From Ottowia flava (lineage in GTDB: Bacteria > Pseudomonadota > Gammaproteobacteria > Burkholderiales > Burkholderiaceae_C), in contig NZ_JBHUEJ010000036.1 in NCBI RefSeq assembly GCF_042680565.1, positions 310,001 to 374,000 of the forward strand: 64,000 nucleotides of DNA. Reading direction: 5' to 3'. Below are positions 9,165 through 18,648 of this stretch, piece after piece. The stretch's first letter is position 1, and the number at the start of each line of letters is the position of its first letter. The notes beneath the pieces are model-generated. The model was not told the origin of the DNA. It saw only the letters and a list, made by a program, of their open reading frames with translations, and made no database searches. The position numbers were made by a program, and so were the translations under genes.

Positions 9165-9932
9165 TTACTTGACGTCTTTCCAGTAGGCGGCGTTCAGGCG
9201 CCAGGCGATGAACGTGAAGACCAGCAGGAACAGCATGACCCACACGCCGATCTTGACACGCTTGTTCTGCGCCGGCTCGCCCATCCACTGCAGATAGTTC
9301 ACCAAGTCGCCGACGTTCTGGTCGAACTGCAGCGGCGTCATGGTGCCCGGCGTCACCTGCTCCCAACGACCGGTAAAGGCATGCACCTCATGGCCATGCT
9401 CCTCGCGCGTCTCGAAGATCGGCTTGCGATCACCCTGCAACTGCCACAACGGGTTGGGCATGCCAATGTTGGGGAATGCAAGGTTGTTCCAGCCGGTCGG
9501 TTTGGACGGATCGCGGTAGTAGCTGCGCAGCAGCGTGTAGATGTAGTCCGCGCCGCTGCCACCCGCCCCCGCGCGTGAACGGGCGATCAGCGTCAGGTCC
9601 GGCGGATTGGCTCCAAACCACGCCTTGGCTTGGTGCGGGTCGATGGCCGAGCGCATGGTGTCACCCACCTTCTCGGTGGTGAACAGCAGGTTGTCCTTGA
9701 TCTGCTGCTCGGTCAGCCCGATGTCCTGCAGCCGATTGAAGCGCATGAACGCGGCCGAATGGCAGTTCAGACAGTAGTTGACGAACAGCTTGGCACCGTT
9801 TTGCAGCGAGCTCAGGTCGTTGGTCTTGACGGGCGCCTTGTCCCACGCGATACCGCCGGTCGCCGCGTGCGAGCCAACCAGCACACCCATGCCGAGCGCA
9901 ACGCCCAGGACCAGTTTTTTCCAGATTGTCAT
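9165..9932 (-). CDS. petC: Cytochrome c1 of the bc1 complex
   Basis: Haem c subunit of ubiquinol-cytochrome c reductase, carrying electrons from the Rieske centre to soluble cytochrome c in the periplasm. The 255-residue protein has a signal peptide (LVLGVALGMGVLVGSHAA), the haem site CLNCH near residue 56 with RFNRLQDIG after it, a distal methionine region around MPNPLW, and a C-terminal anchor (VWVMLFLLVFTFIAWRL) ending in a lysine. It follows petB by 20 bases in the petABC operon. Confidence 0.97.
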   Translation of the reverse strand: MTIWKKLVLGVALGMGVLVGSHAATGGIAWDKAPVKTNDLSSLQNGAKLFVNYCLNCHSAAFMRFNRLQDIGLTEQQIKDNLLFTTEKVGDTMRSAIDPHQAKAWFGANPPDLTLIARSRAGAGGSGADYIYTLLRSYYRDPSKPTGWNNLAFPNIGMPNPLWQLQGDRKPIFETREEHGHEVHAFTGRWEQVTPGTMTPLQFDQNVGDLVNYLQWMGEPAQNKRVKIGVWVMLFLLVFTFIAWRLNAAYWKDVK

Positions 9933-9952
9933 AGTGGTTCTCTCGTGGCTCT

Positions 9953-11398
9953 TCAGTGCGGCTTGAACGTCACACGGTCCGGCACCGGCTTGGGCTCACC
10001 CAACTGGCTCCACCACGGCATGAGCAGGAAGAACCCGAAGTAGAACAGCGTGCCGATCATCGCCACCAGTTCGTTGGTCAACCAGGCCAGCGAGGCGTGG
10101 CTGAAGATCGGGCCGGGCACCATGATGCCCAACACCATCAGCACGATGAACCACACCACGAAGATGCCGTACAGCGTCTTGTGCCAATCCGGACGGTAGC
10201 GGATCGAGCGCGCGGGGCTGCGGTCCAGCCAGGGCAGGAAGAACAGGATGATCACGGCGCCACCCATCACGACCACGCCCCAGAACTTGGCGTCGAAGGT
10301 CTTAAGCAGGAAAATCGCAACCAGACCGGCCACGGCGGCGGCGACCTTCAGCGCCATCGAGCACTTGCACTTCAGGAAGCCGAAGATCACGGCGGCAGCG
10401 ATGATCACGCACAGCACGTTGACCATGGTGTCGGTCGTCGCGCGCAGCATCGAGTAGAACGGCGTGAAGTACCAGACCGGCGCGATGTGCGGCGGCGTCA
10501 CCAGCGGGTCGGCTGGAATGAAGTTGTTGTACTCAAGGAAGTAGCCGCCCATCTCGGGGCCGAAGAACACCACTGCGAAGAACAGCATCAGGAAGACGCT
10601 GACGCCCACGATGTCGTGCACCGAGTAGTAGGGGTGGAACGGAATGCCATCGGCCGGCGCATCGGGCGACCAGCGGTTGCCCTTCGGGCCTTTCTTGATC
10701 TCGATGCCATCGGGGTTGTTCGAACCCACATCGTGCAGCGCCAGCAAGTGCGCCACCACCAAGCCGATCAGCACCAGCGGCACGGCGATCACGTGGAAGC
10801 TAAAGAAGCGGTTCAACGTCGCGTCGCCCACCACGTAGTCGCCGCGGATCAGCAGCGCCAAATCGGGCCCCACGAACGGGATGGCAGAGAACAGGTTCAC
10901 GATCACCTGGGCGCCCCAGTACGACATCTGGCCCCAGGGCAGCAGGTAGCCCATGAAGGCTTCGGCCATCAGGCACAGGAAGATGGCGCAGCCAAAGACC
11001 CAGACCAGCTCGCGCGGCTTGCGGTAGCTGCCGTACAACAGCCCGCGGAACATGTGCAGGTACACGACGATGAAGAACGCCGATGCGCCCGTCGAGTGCA
11101 TGTAGCGGATGAACCAGCCGCCCGGCACGTCGCGCATGATGTACTCGACCGACTCGAAGGCCTTGGCGGCGTCCGGCTTGTAGTGCATCACCAGGAAGAT
11201 GCCGGTCACGATCTGGATCACCAGCACGAGCAGCGCCAGCGAGCCAAAGAAGTACCAGAAGTTGAAGTTCTTCGGTGCGTAGTACTCCGACATATGCTTG
11301 CGGTATTCCGCAAACGCCGTCGGGAACCGGTTGTCGAACCAGTTGTGCAGCTTCGCGCCGAGCGGCGCGTTCGGGGAGATTTCCTTGAATTCAGCCAT
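9953..11398 (-). CDS. petB: Cytochrome b of the bc1 complex
   Basis: Membrane subunit with the two b haems and the quinol-oxidising and quinone-reducing sites. The 481-residue product has the core helices, four haem-ligand histidines in segments such as YMHSTGASAFFIVVYLHMFRG (truncated here) and FFSFHVIAVP, plus the PEWY-equivalent region (HIAPVWYFTPFYSMLR; Glu is replaced by Val in PVWY). The C-terminal extension of about 100 residues carries extra membrane segments, as in many betaproteobacteria. It lies between petA and petC with 9-20 base gaps, one operon. Confidence 0.97.
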   Translation of the reverse strand: MAEFKEISPNAPLGAKLHNWFDNRFPTAFAEYRKHMSEYYAPKNFNFWYFFGSLALLVLVIQIVTGIFLVMHYKPDAAKAFESVEYIMRDVPGGWFIRYMHSTGASAFFIVVYLHMFRGLLYGSYRKPRELVWVFGCAIFLCLMAEAFMGYLLPWGQMSYWGAQVIVNLFSAIPFVGPDLALLIRGDYVVGDATLNRFFSFHVIAVPLVLIGLVVAHLLALHDVGSNNPDGIEIKKGPKGNRWSPDAPADGIPFHPYYSVHDIVGVSVFLMLFFAVVFFGPEMGGYFLEYNNFIPADPLVTPPHIAPVWYFTPFYSMLRATTDTMVNVLCVIIAAAVIFGFLKCKCSMALKVAAAVAGLVAIFLLKTFDAKFWGVVVMGGAVIILFFLPWLDRSPARSIRYRPDWHKTLYGIFVVWFIVLMVLGIMVPGPIFSHASLAWLTNELVAMIGTLFYFGFFLLMPWWSQLGEPKPVPDRVTFKPH

Positions 11399-11407
11399 GA
11401 CCGCCTC

Positions 11408-12034
11408 TTATGCCTTCTTGTCTTCGCCGATCAGCAGCTTGGTGTCTGCGAGATACATGTAAGGCGGCACTTCCAGATTGTCCGGCGCCGGCTTGTTCTT
11501 GAACACGCGGCCCGCCAGGTCAAAGGTGGAGCCGTGGCAGGGGCAGAAGAAGCCGCCTTCCCAGTTGTCGGGCAGCGAGGGCTGCGCACCGGTCTGGAAC
11601 TTGTCCACCGGCGAGCAACCCAGGTGCGTGCAGATCCCCACCACCACCAGCAATTCGGGATGGTCGGTGCGCGAGCGGGCTTCGTTCTTGGCGTATTCCG
11701 GCGTCGGGAAGGCCGTGCGGTCCGAATTCGGGTCGGCGACTTCGGAGTCGGTCTTCTTCAGCGTGGCCATCTGCTCGGGCGTGCGGCGCAGGATCCACAC
11801 CGGCTTGCCCCGCCATTCGACGGTCATCTTCTCGCCGGGCTTGAGCGCGGCAATGTCGACCTCAACGGCCGCACCGGCGGCCTTGGCTTTCTCGGAAGGG
11901 CTGAAGCTGCTCACGAAGGGCGTGGCCAATGCCACGGCGCCGGCAGCGCCGGCGCAACTCGAGGCGATCAACCAAGTACGCTTACTGCTGTCTAGGGGCG
12001 CGGGAGTGAAGGTGCTGGACGTTGCGTCGCTCAT
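11408..12034 (-). CDS. petA: Rieske iron-sulfur subunit of the bc1 complex
   Basis: Carries the 2Fe-2S cluster that accepts the first electron from ubiquinol. The ligands are visible as CTHLGC and CPCHGS. The N-terminal anchor is preceded by a twin-arginine-like signal in which Lys replaces the first Arg (SSKRTWLIASSCAGAAGA); KR variants are tolerated in Rieske proteins and fit export by the Tat genes at 17.7-19.5 kb. The 208-residue length is normal. First gene of petABC; the 153-base gap to the divergent mscL must hold its promoter (a TACAAT -10 candidate lies at 12078-12083, minus strand). Confidence 0.97.
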   Translation of the reverse strand: MSDATSSTFTPAPLDSSKRTWLIASSCAGAAGAVALATPFVSSFSPSEKAKAAGAAVEVDIAALKPGEKMTVEWRGKPVWILRRTPEQMATLKKTDSEVADPNSDRTAFPTPEYAKNEARSRTDHPELLVVVGICTHLGCSPVDKFQTGAQPSLPDNWEGGFFCPCHGSTFDLAGRVFKNKPAPDNLEVPPYMYLADTKLLIGEDKKA

Positions 12035-12187
12035 GGCGGTCCTCTGCGGGTGTTTCTTGTGCTCGAATCAACCAAGGATTGTAGCGGAGCGAAACAGGGG
12101 TACCGACGGGCATGCTCGCCGGTTGACAGGGATCAACGCATGGCAATACTGGCGACCGTCAACAACCACCCACGGAGGGGTATACAC

Positions 12188-12601
12188 ATGGGCATGATGC
12201 AAGAGTTTCGAGAGTTCGCCGTCAAGGGCAATGCCATGGACTTGGCGATCGGCGTGATCATCGGCGGCGCGTTCGGCAAGATCGTCGACTCGATCGTCGG
12301 CGATCTGGTCATGCCAATCGTCGGCAAACTGATCGGTGGCTTGGACTTCTCCAGCTACTACATTCCTCTGGCCGGTCAGGCGGCTGGCCTGAGCCTGGAA
12401 GAGGCGAAGAAGGCAGGTGCGGTCTTCGCTTACGGCAACTTCATCACCATCCTGGTGAACTTCATCCTGCTCGCCTTCATCATCTTCATGATGGTCAAGC
12501 AGATCAACCGCCTGAAGAAGGAAGAGCCGGCGCCCGCACCCGAAGCGCCACCGGAAGAAGTTCAACTGCTGCGCGAGATCCGCGATAGCCTGAAGCGCTG
12601 A
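12188..12601 (+). CDS. mscL: Large-conductance mechanosensitive channel MscL
   Basis: Pentameric tension-gated channel that releases solutes on hypo-osmotic shock. The 137-residue product has the conserved N terminus (EFREFAVKGNAMDLAIGVII), two membrane helices, and a cytoplasmic helix that ends the protein (LLREIRDSLKR). ATG at 12188 has a strong ribosome site (GGAGGGG at 12174-12180); ATG at 12194 and 12197 are less well spaced. A terminator follows. It is divergent from petA. Confidence 0.97.
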   Translation: MGMMQEFREFAVKGNAMDLAIGVIIGGAFGKIVDSIVGDLVMPIVGKLIGGLDFSSYYIPLAGQAAGLSLEEAKKAGAVFAYGNFITILVNFILLAFIIFMMVKQINRLKKEEPAPAPEAPPEEVQLLREIRDSLKR

Positions 12602-12615
12602 TACCGCCTATCGTA

Positions 12616-12640
12616 TTAGCTACCGATTTGGTAGCTTCTT
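12616..12640 (+). repeat. Partial dispersed repeat beside the mscL terminator
   Basis: The hairpin GCTACC-gattt-GGTAGC followed by TTCTTGCGC matches the stem-loop half of the dispersed repeat. It runs directly into the GC-rich terminator stem after mscL. Confidence 0.5.
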
Positions 12641-12641
12641 G

Positions 12642-12672
12642 CGCCCGCCGGGTTCGCGCCGCGGGCGTTTTT
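12642..12672 (+). terminator. Rho-independent terminator of mscL
   Basis: Stem CGCCCGC / GCGGGCG (12642-12648 with 12661-12667) followed by TTTTT. It overlaps the last codon of the convergent pdxA. Confidence 0.85.
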
Positions 12673-13718
12673 CATTCCGAAAGCGTGCGGGCCATGCGCA
12701 CCGCTGCAAGCAGGCTTTCCGCGCTGGCGCGGCCAGAGCCCGCGATATCGAATGCGGTGCCGTGGTCGGGGCTGGTGCGCACGAAGGGCAAGCCCAGCGT
12801 CACGTTCACGCCCTGCTCCACCCCCAAATACTTGACCGGGATCAAGCCCTGGTCGTGGTACATCGCGACGACCACGTCGAATTCACCAGGGCGCTCAGGC
12901 GTACTGCGTGCGCGCATGAAGACCGTGTCGGGCGCGAACGGGCCGTGCGCGTCGATGCCTTCGGCGCGCGCTGCGGCAATGGCGGGAGCGATCTGCTCGA
13001 TCTCCTCGCGCCCGAACAGGCCCCCTTCGCCAGCATGCGGATTCAGCCCTGCGACCGCGATGCGCGGCGGTTTCCGTAGCGCTGCACCAACACTTTCGTG
13101 GGTGATCCGCAGGGTTTGCAGGATGTTGCGCGCGGTCACGCTTTCAAGCGCCCCGCGCAGCGACACATGGATGCTCACCAGCACCGTGCGCAACTCATCG
13201 TTGGCCAGCATCATGCGCACCGGCATTTCGGCCACCGGCACACCGCGCTGCCCCGCCGCCTCGGCCTGCAGCAGTTCGGTGTGACCGGGAAAGGCGCCGT
13301 AGGGCGCGCCGGCCGCCGTCAGCGCTTCCTTGTGCAGGGGCGCGGTGACGAGGGCGCCCACCTCGCCGCGCAAGGCCGCGCGCGCCGCCCACAACACGCA
13401 GTCACCCGCGATGCGCCCGGCCTGCGCGCTGACCCGGCCCACCGGCACCAGCGCCTGCGCCGGCACGACCTGCAGCACGGGCACGCAGCGCGGGGGTGCC
13501 GTCCACGCCTCATTGGGCGCTTTCAGTTCGGCCACCGGCAGCGCCGGGCGGCCGTCTACCTGCAGCGCCTGGGCGCCGCGCCGCACGCTGGCCACATCGC
13601 CCGCGACGAAGCAGCCGCGCAGCACGTCCGGCGCGTCGCGAAAGGCCTTGGCGATGATTTCCGGCCCGATGCCTGCCGGGTCGCCCAGGGTGATGGCGAT
13701 AGGGGGATTTGAAGGCAA
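12672..13718 (-). CDS. pdxA: 4-hydroxythreonine-4-phosphate dehydrogenase
   Basis: NAD-dependent oxidation of 4-phosphohydroxy-L-threonine in pyridoxal phosphate synthesis. The 348-residue protein starts with the family signature ITLGDPAGIGPEI and has the metal-site histidines in PLHKEAL and AMYHDQGLIPVKYLG, and the GLNPHAGEGG motif. The start appears to be TTG at 13718, preceded by GGAG with six bases between; both lie in the edge of a dispersed repeat. There is no ATG near the expected N terminus. Confidence 0.96.
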   Translation of the reverse strand: MPSNPPIAITLGDPAGIGPEIIAKAFRDAPDVLRGCFVAGDVASVRRGAQALQVDGRPALPVAELKAPNEAWTAPPRCVPVLQVVPAQALVPVGRVSAQAGRIAGDCVLWAARAALRGEVGALVTAPLHKEALTAAGAPYGAFPGHTELLQAEAAGQRGVPVAEMPVRMMLANDELRTVLVSIHVSLRGALESVTARNILQTLRITHESVGAALRKPPRIAVAGLNPHAGEGGLFGREEIEQIAPAIAAARAEGIDAHGPFAPDTVFMRARSTPERPGEFDVVVAMYHDQGLIPVKYLGVEQGVNVTLGLPFVRTSPDHGTAFDIAGSGRASAESLLAAVRMARTLSE

Positions 13719-13772
13719 ATCAGGCTCCAGCCCTATAAGTATCTGCGCGAGCAGCTATCAATATCATTGCAA
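13717..13772 (-). repeat. Dispersed TAGCTG-TGCGCA repeat, copy 3
   Basis: Reverse-oriented copy: AAATCAGGCTCCAGCCCT, CTGCGCGAGCAGC, then CTATCAATATCATTG. Its edge appears to supply the ribosome site and TTG start of pdxA. Confidence 0.7.
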
Positions 13773-14381
13773 TCAACACCTACTGACGTTACGCGTCCGG
13801 TCCAGGCAATCTGATTCAGCGCTGCGTGCGACGTCAGGGTTGGCCCGAACAAAGCGCCGCGCGTAGGCAGCGCTGGAAAAGCGCAGCGTCAGCCCGTCGT
13901 CCTTGAAGCGCACCAGCCGCAACGGCACATGGCGCCGGGCCCACAGTACCCCAATCAGCAGCGCTGCCGCCAAAACCGACCAGGCAACAAAGAACAGCGG
14001 CAAGTCGGGCGACACCCCAGCCGGCGCGGGCACCCGCCCCAGCAGCCGCAGCACGCCCAAGCCTACCGCCATGGCGCCCGTCAGCAGCGCCAGCGGCCCA
14101 AATACCCACGCCACACCACGCAGCAAGGCTGGCAGCGGCGACTTGCGCGTCAGCCAACTCGCCAGGCGCACGCCGCCTGCGTGGCGCTCGCACACGGGGT
14201 AGGTCAGCGTCGCCGACTCGAAGACCAGCCGTTGCAGCGCCAGGTCTTTCAGGTGCGTCTTCTCACGCGCAATGCCAACCGGCACGCCGACCAGCCGCTC
14301 ATCCTTGGCGCCGCATTGCGCGCATTCACGGGGCCAGCGCAGCGGCGCGCCGGTATCGCTCAGGTGGATTTGGGTGCCCAT
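13773..14381 (-). CDS. Zinc-ribbon membrane protein of unknown function
   Basis: I do not recognise a named family. The 202-residue protein begins with a probable metal-binding knuckle (CAQCGAKDERLVGVPV) and another Cys/His pair (CERHAGG), followed by two membrane helices (about residues 90-112 and 125-147) and a short, mostly basic cytoplasmic domain (LRLVRFKDDGLTLRFSSAAYARRF) that resembles the tail of DUF983-type or similar small membrane proteins. It is probably co-transcribed with the Nif3-family gene upstream and pdxA downstream. No catalytic motif is visible. Confidence 0.7.
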   Translation of the reverse strand: MGTQIHLSDTGAPLRWPRECAQCGAKDERLVGVPVGIAREKTHLKDLALQRLVFESATLTYPVCERHAGGVRLASWLTRKSPLPALLRGVAWVFGPLALLTGAMAVGLGVLRLLGRVPAPAGVSPDLPLFFVAWSVLAAALLIGVLWARRHVPLRLVRFKDDGLTLRFSSAAYARRFVRANPDVARSAESDCLDRTRNVSRC

Positions 14382-14420
14382 GGCGTGGGTTGGGGGGTGG
14401 GGATGTGAACGGCGACCACC

Positions 14421-15182
14421 TTAGGCCGGGTTGTCAATCTCGATGAATTCGTGCGCGATGCCCAGCTTGTCCGCAACATGCGCCGCCATGGCCGGCGCGC
14501 CGTAGCGCTCGGTCGCGTGGTGGCCGCAGGCGTAGAACACCACGCCGCACTCGCGCGCCAGGTGCGCCTGCGGCTCGGAAATCTCCCCGGTGATGAAAGC
14601 CTGCGCCCCGGCCGCGATGGCGCCCTCAAAGAAGCCCTGTGCACCGCCGGTGCACCAAGCTACCTTTTCGATAGCTGCTCGCGCTTGCCCCACCTTCACC
14701 ACGGGCTTGTTCAGCACGTGCTCCAGCTGCCACTGCAGCACATCGGCGTCGGCAAACACCTCGCCGTCGATGCGCTGGCCGAGAAAGCCCAGGTCCTGGT
14801 CGCCGAAGCGACGCACCGCCGTCAGGCCCAGGCGTTGGCCCAATTGCGCGTTGTTGCCCAGCGTGGGGTGCGCGTCCAGCGGCAGGTGGTAGGCGAAAAG
14901 GTTGATATCGTGCGCCAGCAGGCGCTTGATGCGTTCCTTCATCCAGCCCGTAACCGTGCCATCCTGGCCGCGCCAGAACAAGCCGTGGTGCACGAAGATG
15001 GCGTCGGCTTTTGTCTCAATGGCCGCATCGATCAGCGCGCGGCTGGCCGTCACGCCGCTCACCAGTTTGGCGATGTCATCCTTACCCTCCACCTGCAGCC
15101 CGTTGGGCCCGTAGTCCTTGAACCGCTCGGGCTGCATTTCGGTAGTGAAGGCGGCCAGCAGGGCCTCGCGTTGCGTCGTCAT
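14421..15182 (-). CDS. Nif3-like dinuclear metal-centre protein
   Basis: A 253-residue member of the Nif3/YbgI (DUF34) family, hexameric proteins with a two-metal site; the biochemical role is unsettled (GTP cyclohydrolase-like activity has been proposed for relatives). Conserved pieces are GLQVEGKDDI, DAIFVHHGLFW, AYHLPLDAHPTLGNN, VAWCTGGAQG, and CGHHATERYG, which supply the metal ligands. At 14659-14692 the DNA matches the dispersed repeat, coding for QARAAIEKVAWC on the minus strand. Transcribed toward pdxA. Confidence 0.9.
   Translation of the reverse strand: MTTQREALLAAFTTEMQPERFKDYGPNGLQVEGKDDIAKLVSGVTASRALIDAAIETKADAIFVHHGLFWRGQDGTVTGWMKERIKRLLAHDINLFAYHLPLDAHPTLGNNAQLGQRLGLTAVRRFGDQDLGFLGQRIDGEVFADADVLQWQLEHVLNKPVVKVGQARAAIEKVAWCTGGAQGFFEGAIAAGAQAFITGEISEPQAHLARECGVVFYACGHHATERYGAPAMAAHVADKLGIAHEFIEIDNPA
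14659..14692 (+). repeat. Dispersed repeat half-copy inside the Nif3 gene
   Basis: GCTA-ccttttcga-TAGC followed by TGCTCGCGCTTGCCC matches the stem-loop and core of the repeat. It lies in the coding sequence in frame; the encoded residues just precede the conserved VAWCTGG motif. Confidence 0.5.
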
Positions 15183-15454
15183 AAAAAACGTTTACCTGTA
15201 TATCCATAACCGCGCCGGCGCTTGCCGACCAGCGTCCGATTCTGACCGAAGCGAACTGTGTGAGAAGTGTCCGGTCCATACAACCAAACTGTGAACAGCC
15301 GTGACAAACGTTGCCAGCGGCGCTATGGTGCTTAGCGCGAGCAGCTTCGCTGCGGTCGGCCACGGGGAGGGCCCGGCCCGGGCTGATGGGTGAATGCACC
15401 CGCCCGCCACGAAGACGTTCTCAGCTTTTCACACACTTTCGAGAGAAAAATTCC

Positions 15455-16231
15455 ATGAGCCTTCACTTCAGCAGCCTTGCCAAGCTGACCCTGACCGCGC
15501 TGTGCGCCGCCACCCTTGTCGCCTGTGGCGGCGGCGACGATGAAAAGCCGCATGTCCCGCTGTCGTCTGAATGCGTGCCGCCGACTACGCTGGCCACAGC
15601 CACGAGCAATTACCAGGTGAACTGGGCGAATGGCACGGCCGCGGTGCGCCACGAGGTGCTGACGATCAACGAAGTGACGCAGTACGAAGGCAAGACCGTG
15701 GTGCGCTCGCGCGCCGCCGGCCGCAGCACCTACAGCGCGCCGGTCAACGTGCAGGGCGACATCTCGTACGACGCGATGGAAGAGTATTACGACTGGAACA
15801 GCGACAACAGCCGCAGCTACCACGGCACCGCCAGCTCCGAGAAATACGGCACAGACGCCGACCAGCCGCCTCAGTACCGCTTCGTCGCGGACTTCTCGCC
15901 TGCCATGGTCGACAAGGACTACACGCCGCTGGTGCCCGGCCAGCAGTACGACTCGCCGATCAACGGCAAGGCTCTGGTGACCGAGAACGAAGTGACCAAG
16001 CCGATCATCCTGAACGGCAGTACGCGCCACACCTACGTCGGCCAGGAGACGATCGCGGTGCCGGCCGGCAACCTGCTGGCCTGCAAATTCTCGCGCTATC
16101 CCGGCGACGGCACGGTGCAGCACGACTGGGTGCAGCACGGCACAGGCATGCTCCTGCGCCGCTTGAACGTGGACGCCAAGGGCGTTGTGCAGCTCGACCA
16201 GCAGTTGATCAACACGACTGGCTTCCGCTAA
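15455..16231 (+). CDS. Putative lipoprotein, family not recognised
   Basis: A 258-residue secreted protein. The signal peptide ends in a lipobox (LVAC followed by GGGDDE), so it is a predicted lipoprotein; the Gly/Asp after Cys could keep it at the inner membrane, though sorting rules outside enterics are loose. The mature part is rich in Tyr and polar residues (YEGKTVVRSRAAGRSTYS, EEYYDWNSDNSRSYHG) and looks beta-rich. ATG at 15455 is preceded by GAGAG. A terminator follows at 16275. No known domain is visible and nothing nearby points to a role. Confidence 0.75.
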   Translation: MSLHFSSLAKLTLTALCAATLVACGGGDDEKPHVPLSSECVPPTTLATATSNYQVNWANGTAAVRHEVLTINEVTQYEGKTVVRSRAAGRSTYSAPVNVQGDISYDAMEEYYDWNSDNSRSYHGTASSEKYGTDADQPPQYRFVADFSPAMVDKDYTPLVPGQQYDSPINGKALVTENEVTKPIILNGSTRHTYVGQETIAVPAGNLLACKFSRYPGDGTVQHDWVQHGTGMLLRRLNVDAKGVVQLDQQLINTTGFR

Positions 16232-16274
16232 ACCGCGATCGCCCAGCCAGCGCTGCTGCGTGCGGCGCTGCCTG

Positions 16275-16302
16275 AAAGCCAGCCCCTGCGGCTGGCTTTT
16301 TT
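16275..16302 (+). terminator. Rho-independent terminator
   Basis: AAAGCCAGCC / GGCTGGCTTTTTT forms a GC-rich stem with a five-base loop and U-tract after the lipoprotein gene, just ahead of the DegS-like gene. Confidence 0.85.
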
Positions 16303-16325
16303 GTGGATACCGCACAATTCGCTCC

Positions 16326-17477
<1,152 letters not shown>

Positions 17478-17660
17478 CCCGACCCGCGCGCTGGGCACAC
17501 GCGCGCTGCGCTTTCAGGAGCAGCCAGCGCCCATGAGCTAACGGCTGGCAGCCGATTCTTCTTGAGGGATGGGTGGGTCTTGAACCGCGTTGGATGGCAG
17601 AAGCCGCGCAGGTTCGAACGGTCGGCCGCGAAACGTGTGGCGCGCCAAGACGCCTGAACG

Positions 17661-17712
17661 CTCTATTTTTAATAGCTGATCGCGCAGGTGGTTGTATGGC
17701 CCACGCCAGAAA
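17661..17712 (+). repeat. Dispersed TAGCTG-TGCGCA repeat, copy 4
   Basis: Forward copy: CTATTTTTAATAGCTG, then ATCGCGCAGGTGGTTGTA and GGCCCACGCCAGAAACC. Lies between the convergent protease and tatC genes; the rest of this 270-base gap shows a weak hairpin (CGGCT-ggc-AGCCG, 17542-17554). Confidence 0.65.
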
Positions 17713-17747
17713 CCACCCTCAATGCGGTCGCGCCGCGTCGCGTCCGC

Positions 17748-18557
17748 TCAGGACTTGGCCACTTCGGTGGACTCGCCCTCTTCATCCGGCGCCTTGGTGT
17801 GCTTGATGAAGAGTTTGGCCGCCCAGATGCCCACCTCGTACAGCAGGCACATCGGGATGGCCAGGGCCAGTTGCGACACCACGTCGGGCGGGGTGACGAT
17901 GGCGGCGATGACAAAGGCCAGGACGATGAAGTAGCCGCGGAACTGCTTGAGCTGGTCGATGGTGACCACGCCGATGCGCGCCAGCACGACCACCGCGATC
18001 GGCACCTCAAACGCCAAGCCGAAAGCCAGGAACATGGTCATCACGAAGCCCAGGTAGGCCTCGATGTCAGGTGCCGCCGTGATGCTCTTGGGCGCAAAGC
18101 TCTGGATGAAGGCAAACACCTTGCCGAACACCAGGAAATAGCAGAACGCGACCCCTGCGAAGAACAGCAGCGTGCTGGACACGACCAGCGGCAGCACCAT
18201 CTTCTTTTCGTGCGAATACAGGCCCGGCGCGACGAAGGCCCACACCTGGTACAGCACGACGGGCAGCGCGATCAGAAACGCCGCCATCAGCAGGATCTTC
18301 AGCGGAACCATGAAAGGCGAGATGACCGAGGTGGCGATCATCGTGGCGCCTGCCGGCAGGTGCGCCACCAACGGGGCGGCCAGCAGGTCGTACAGCTGGC
18401 CCGGTCCGGGGTACAGCGCCAGCACGCCCGCCACCACGCCGACGGCGACCAGCGCCTTGATCAGGCGGTCGCGCAGCTCCATGAGGTGCGCGACGAAGGG
18501 CTGCTCGGTGCCGGCCAGTTCGTCTTCGGGGGCGGGCTTGGAATTCGGATCGGTCAT
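17748..18557 (-). CDS. tatC: Twin-arginine translocase subunit TatC
   Basis: Receptor for twin-arginine signal peptides at the inner membrane. The 269-residue product has the conserved N terminus (PFVAHLMELRDRLIKAL), six membrane helices, the Pro-rich first periplasmic loop, and AYLGFVMTMFLAFGLAFEVP. Length and topology are normal; it ends with a short acidic tail. Forms a unit with tatB and tatA upstream. The Rieske precursor at 11.4 kb is a likely substrate. Confidence 0.97.
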   Translation of the reverse strand: MTDPNSKPAPEDELAGTEQPFVAHLMELRDRLIKALVAVGVVAGVLALYPGPGQLYDLLAAPLVAHLPAGATMIATSVISPFMVPLKILLMAAFLIALPVVLYQVWAFVAPGLYSHEKKMVLPLVVSSTLLFFAGVAFCYFLVFGKVFAFIQSFAPKSITAAPDIEAYLGFVMTMFLAFGLAFEVPIAVVVLARIGVVTIDQLKQFRGYFIVLAFVIAAIVTPPDVVSQLALAIPMCLLYEVGIWAAKLFIKHTKAPDEEGESTEVAKS

Positions 18558-18648
18558 GGGAAGTGCGATTGTCGCCGACGGGGGCGCGCCGGATCCTCAG
18601 TTGCAGGCCGCCCGGTGTCCGGGGGACTGGCGGCTGGTCGCGAGGGCG

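Noticed and set aside
9956..11995. A 679-codon open frame antisense to petB and petA
   Set aside because: His/Asp/Arg/Gln-rich without recognisable domains; the bc1 genes explain the region.
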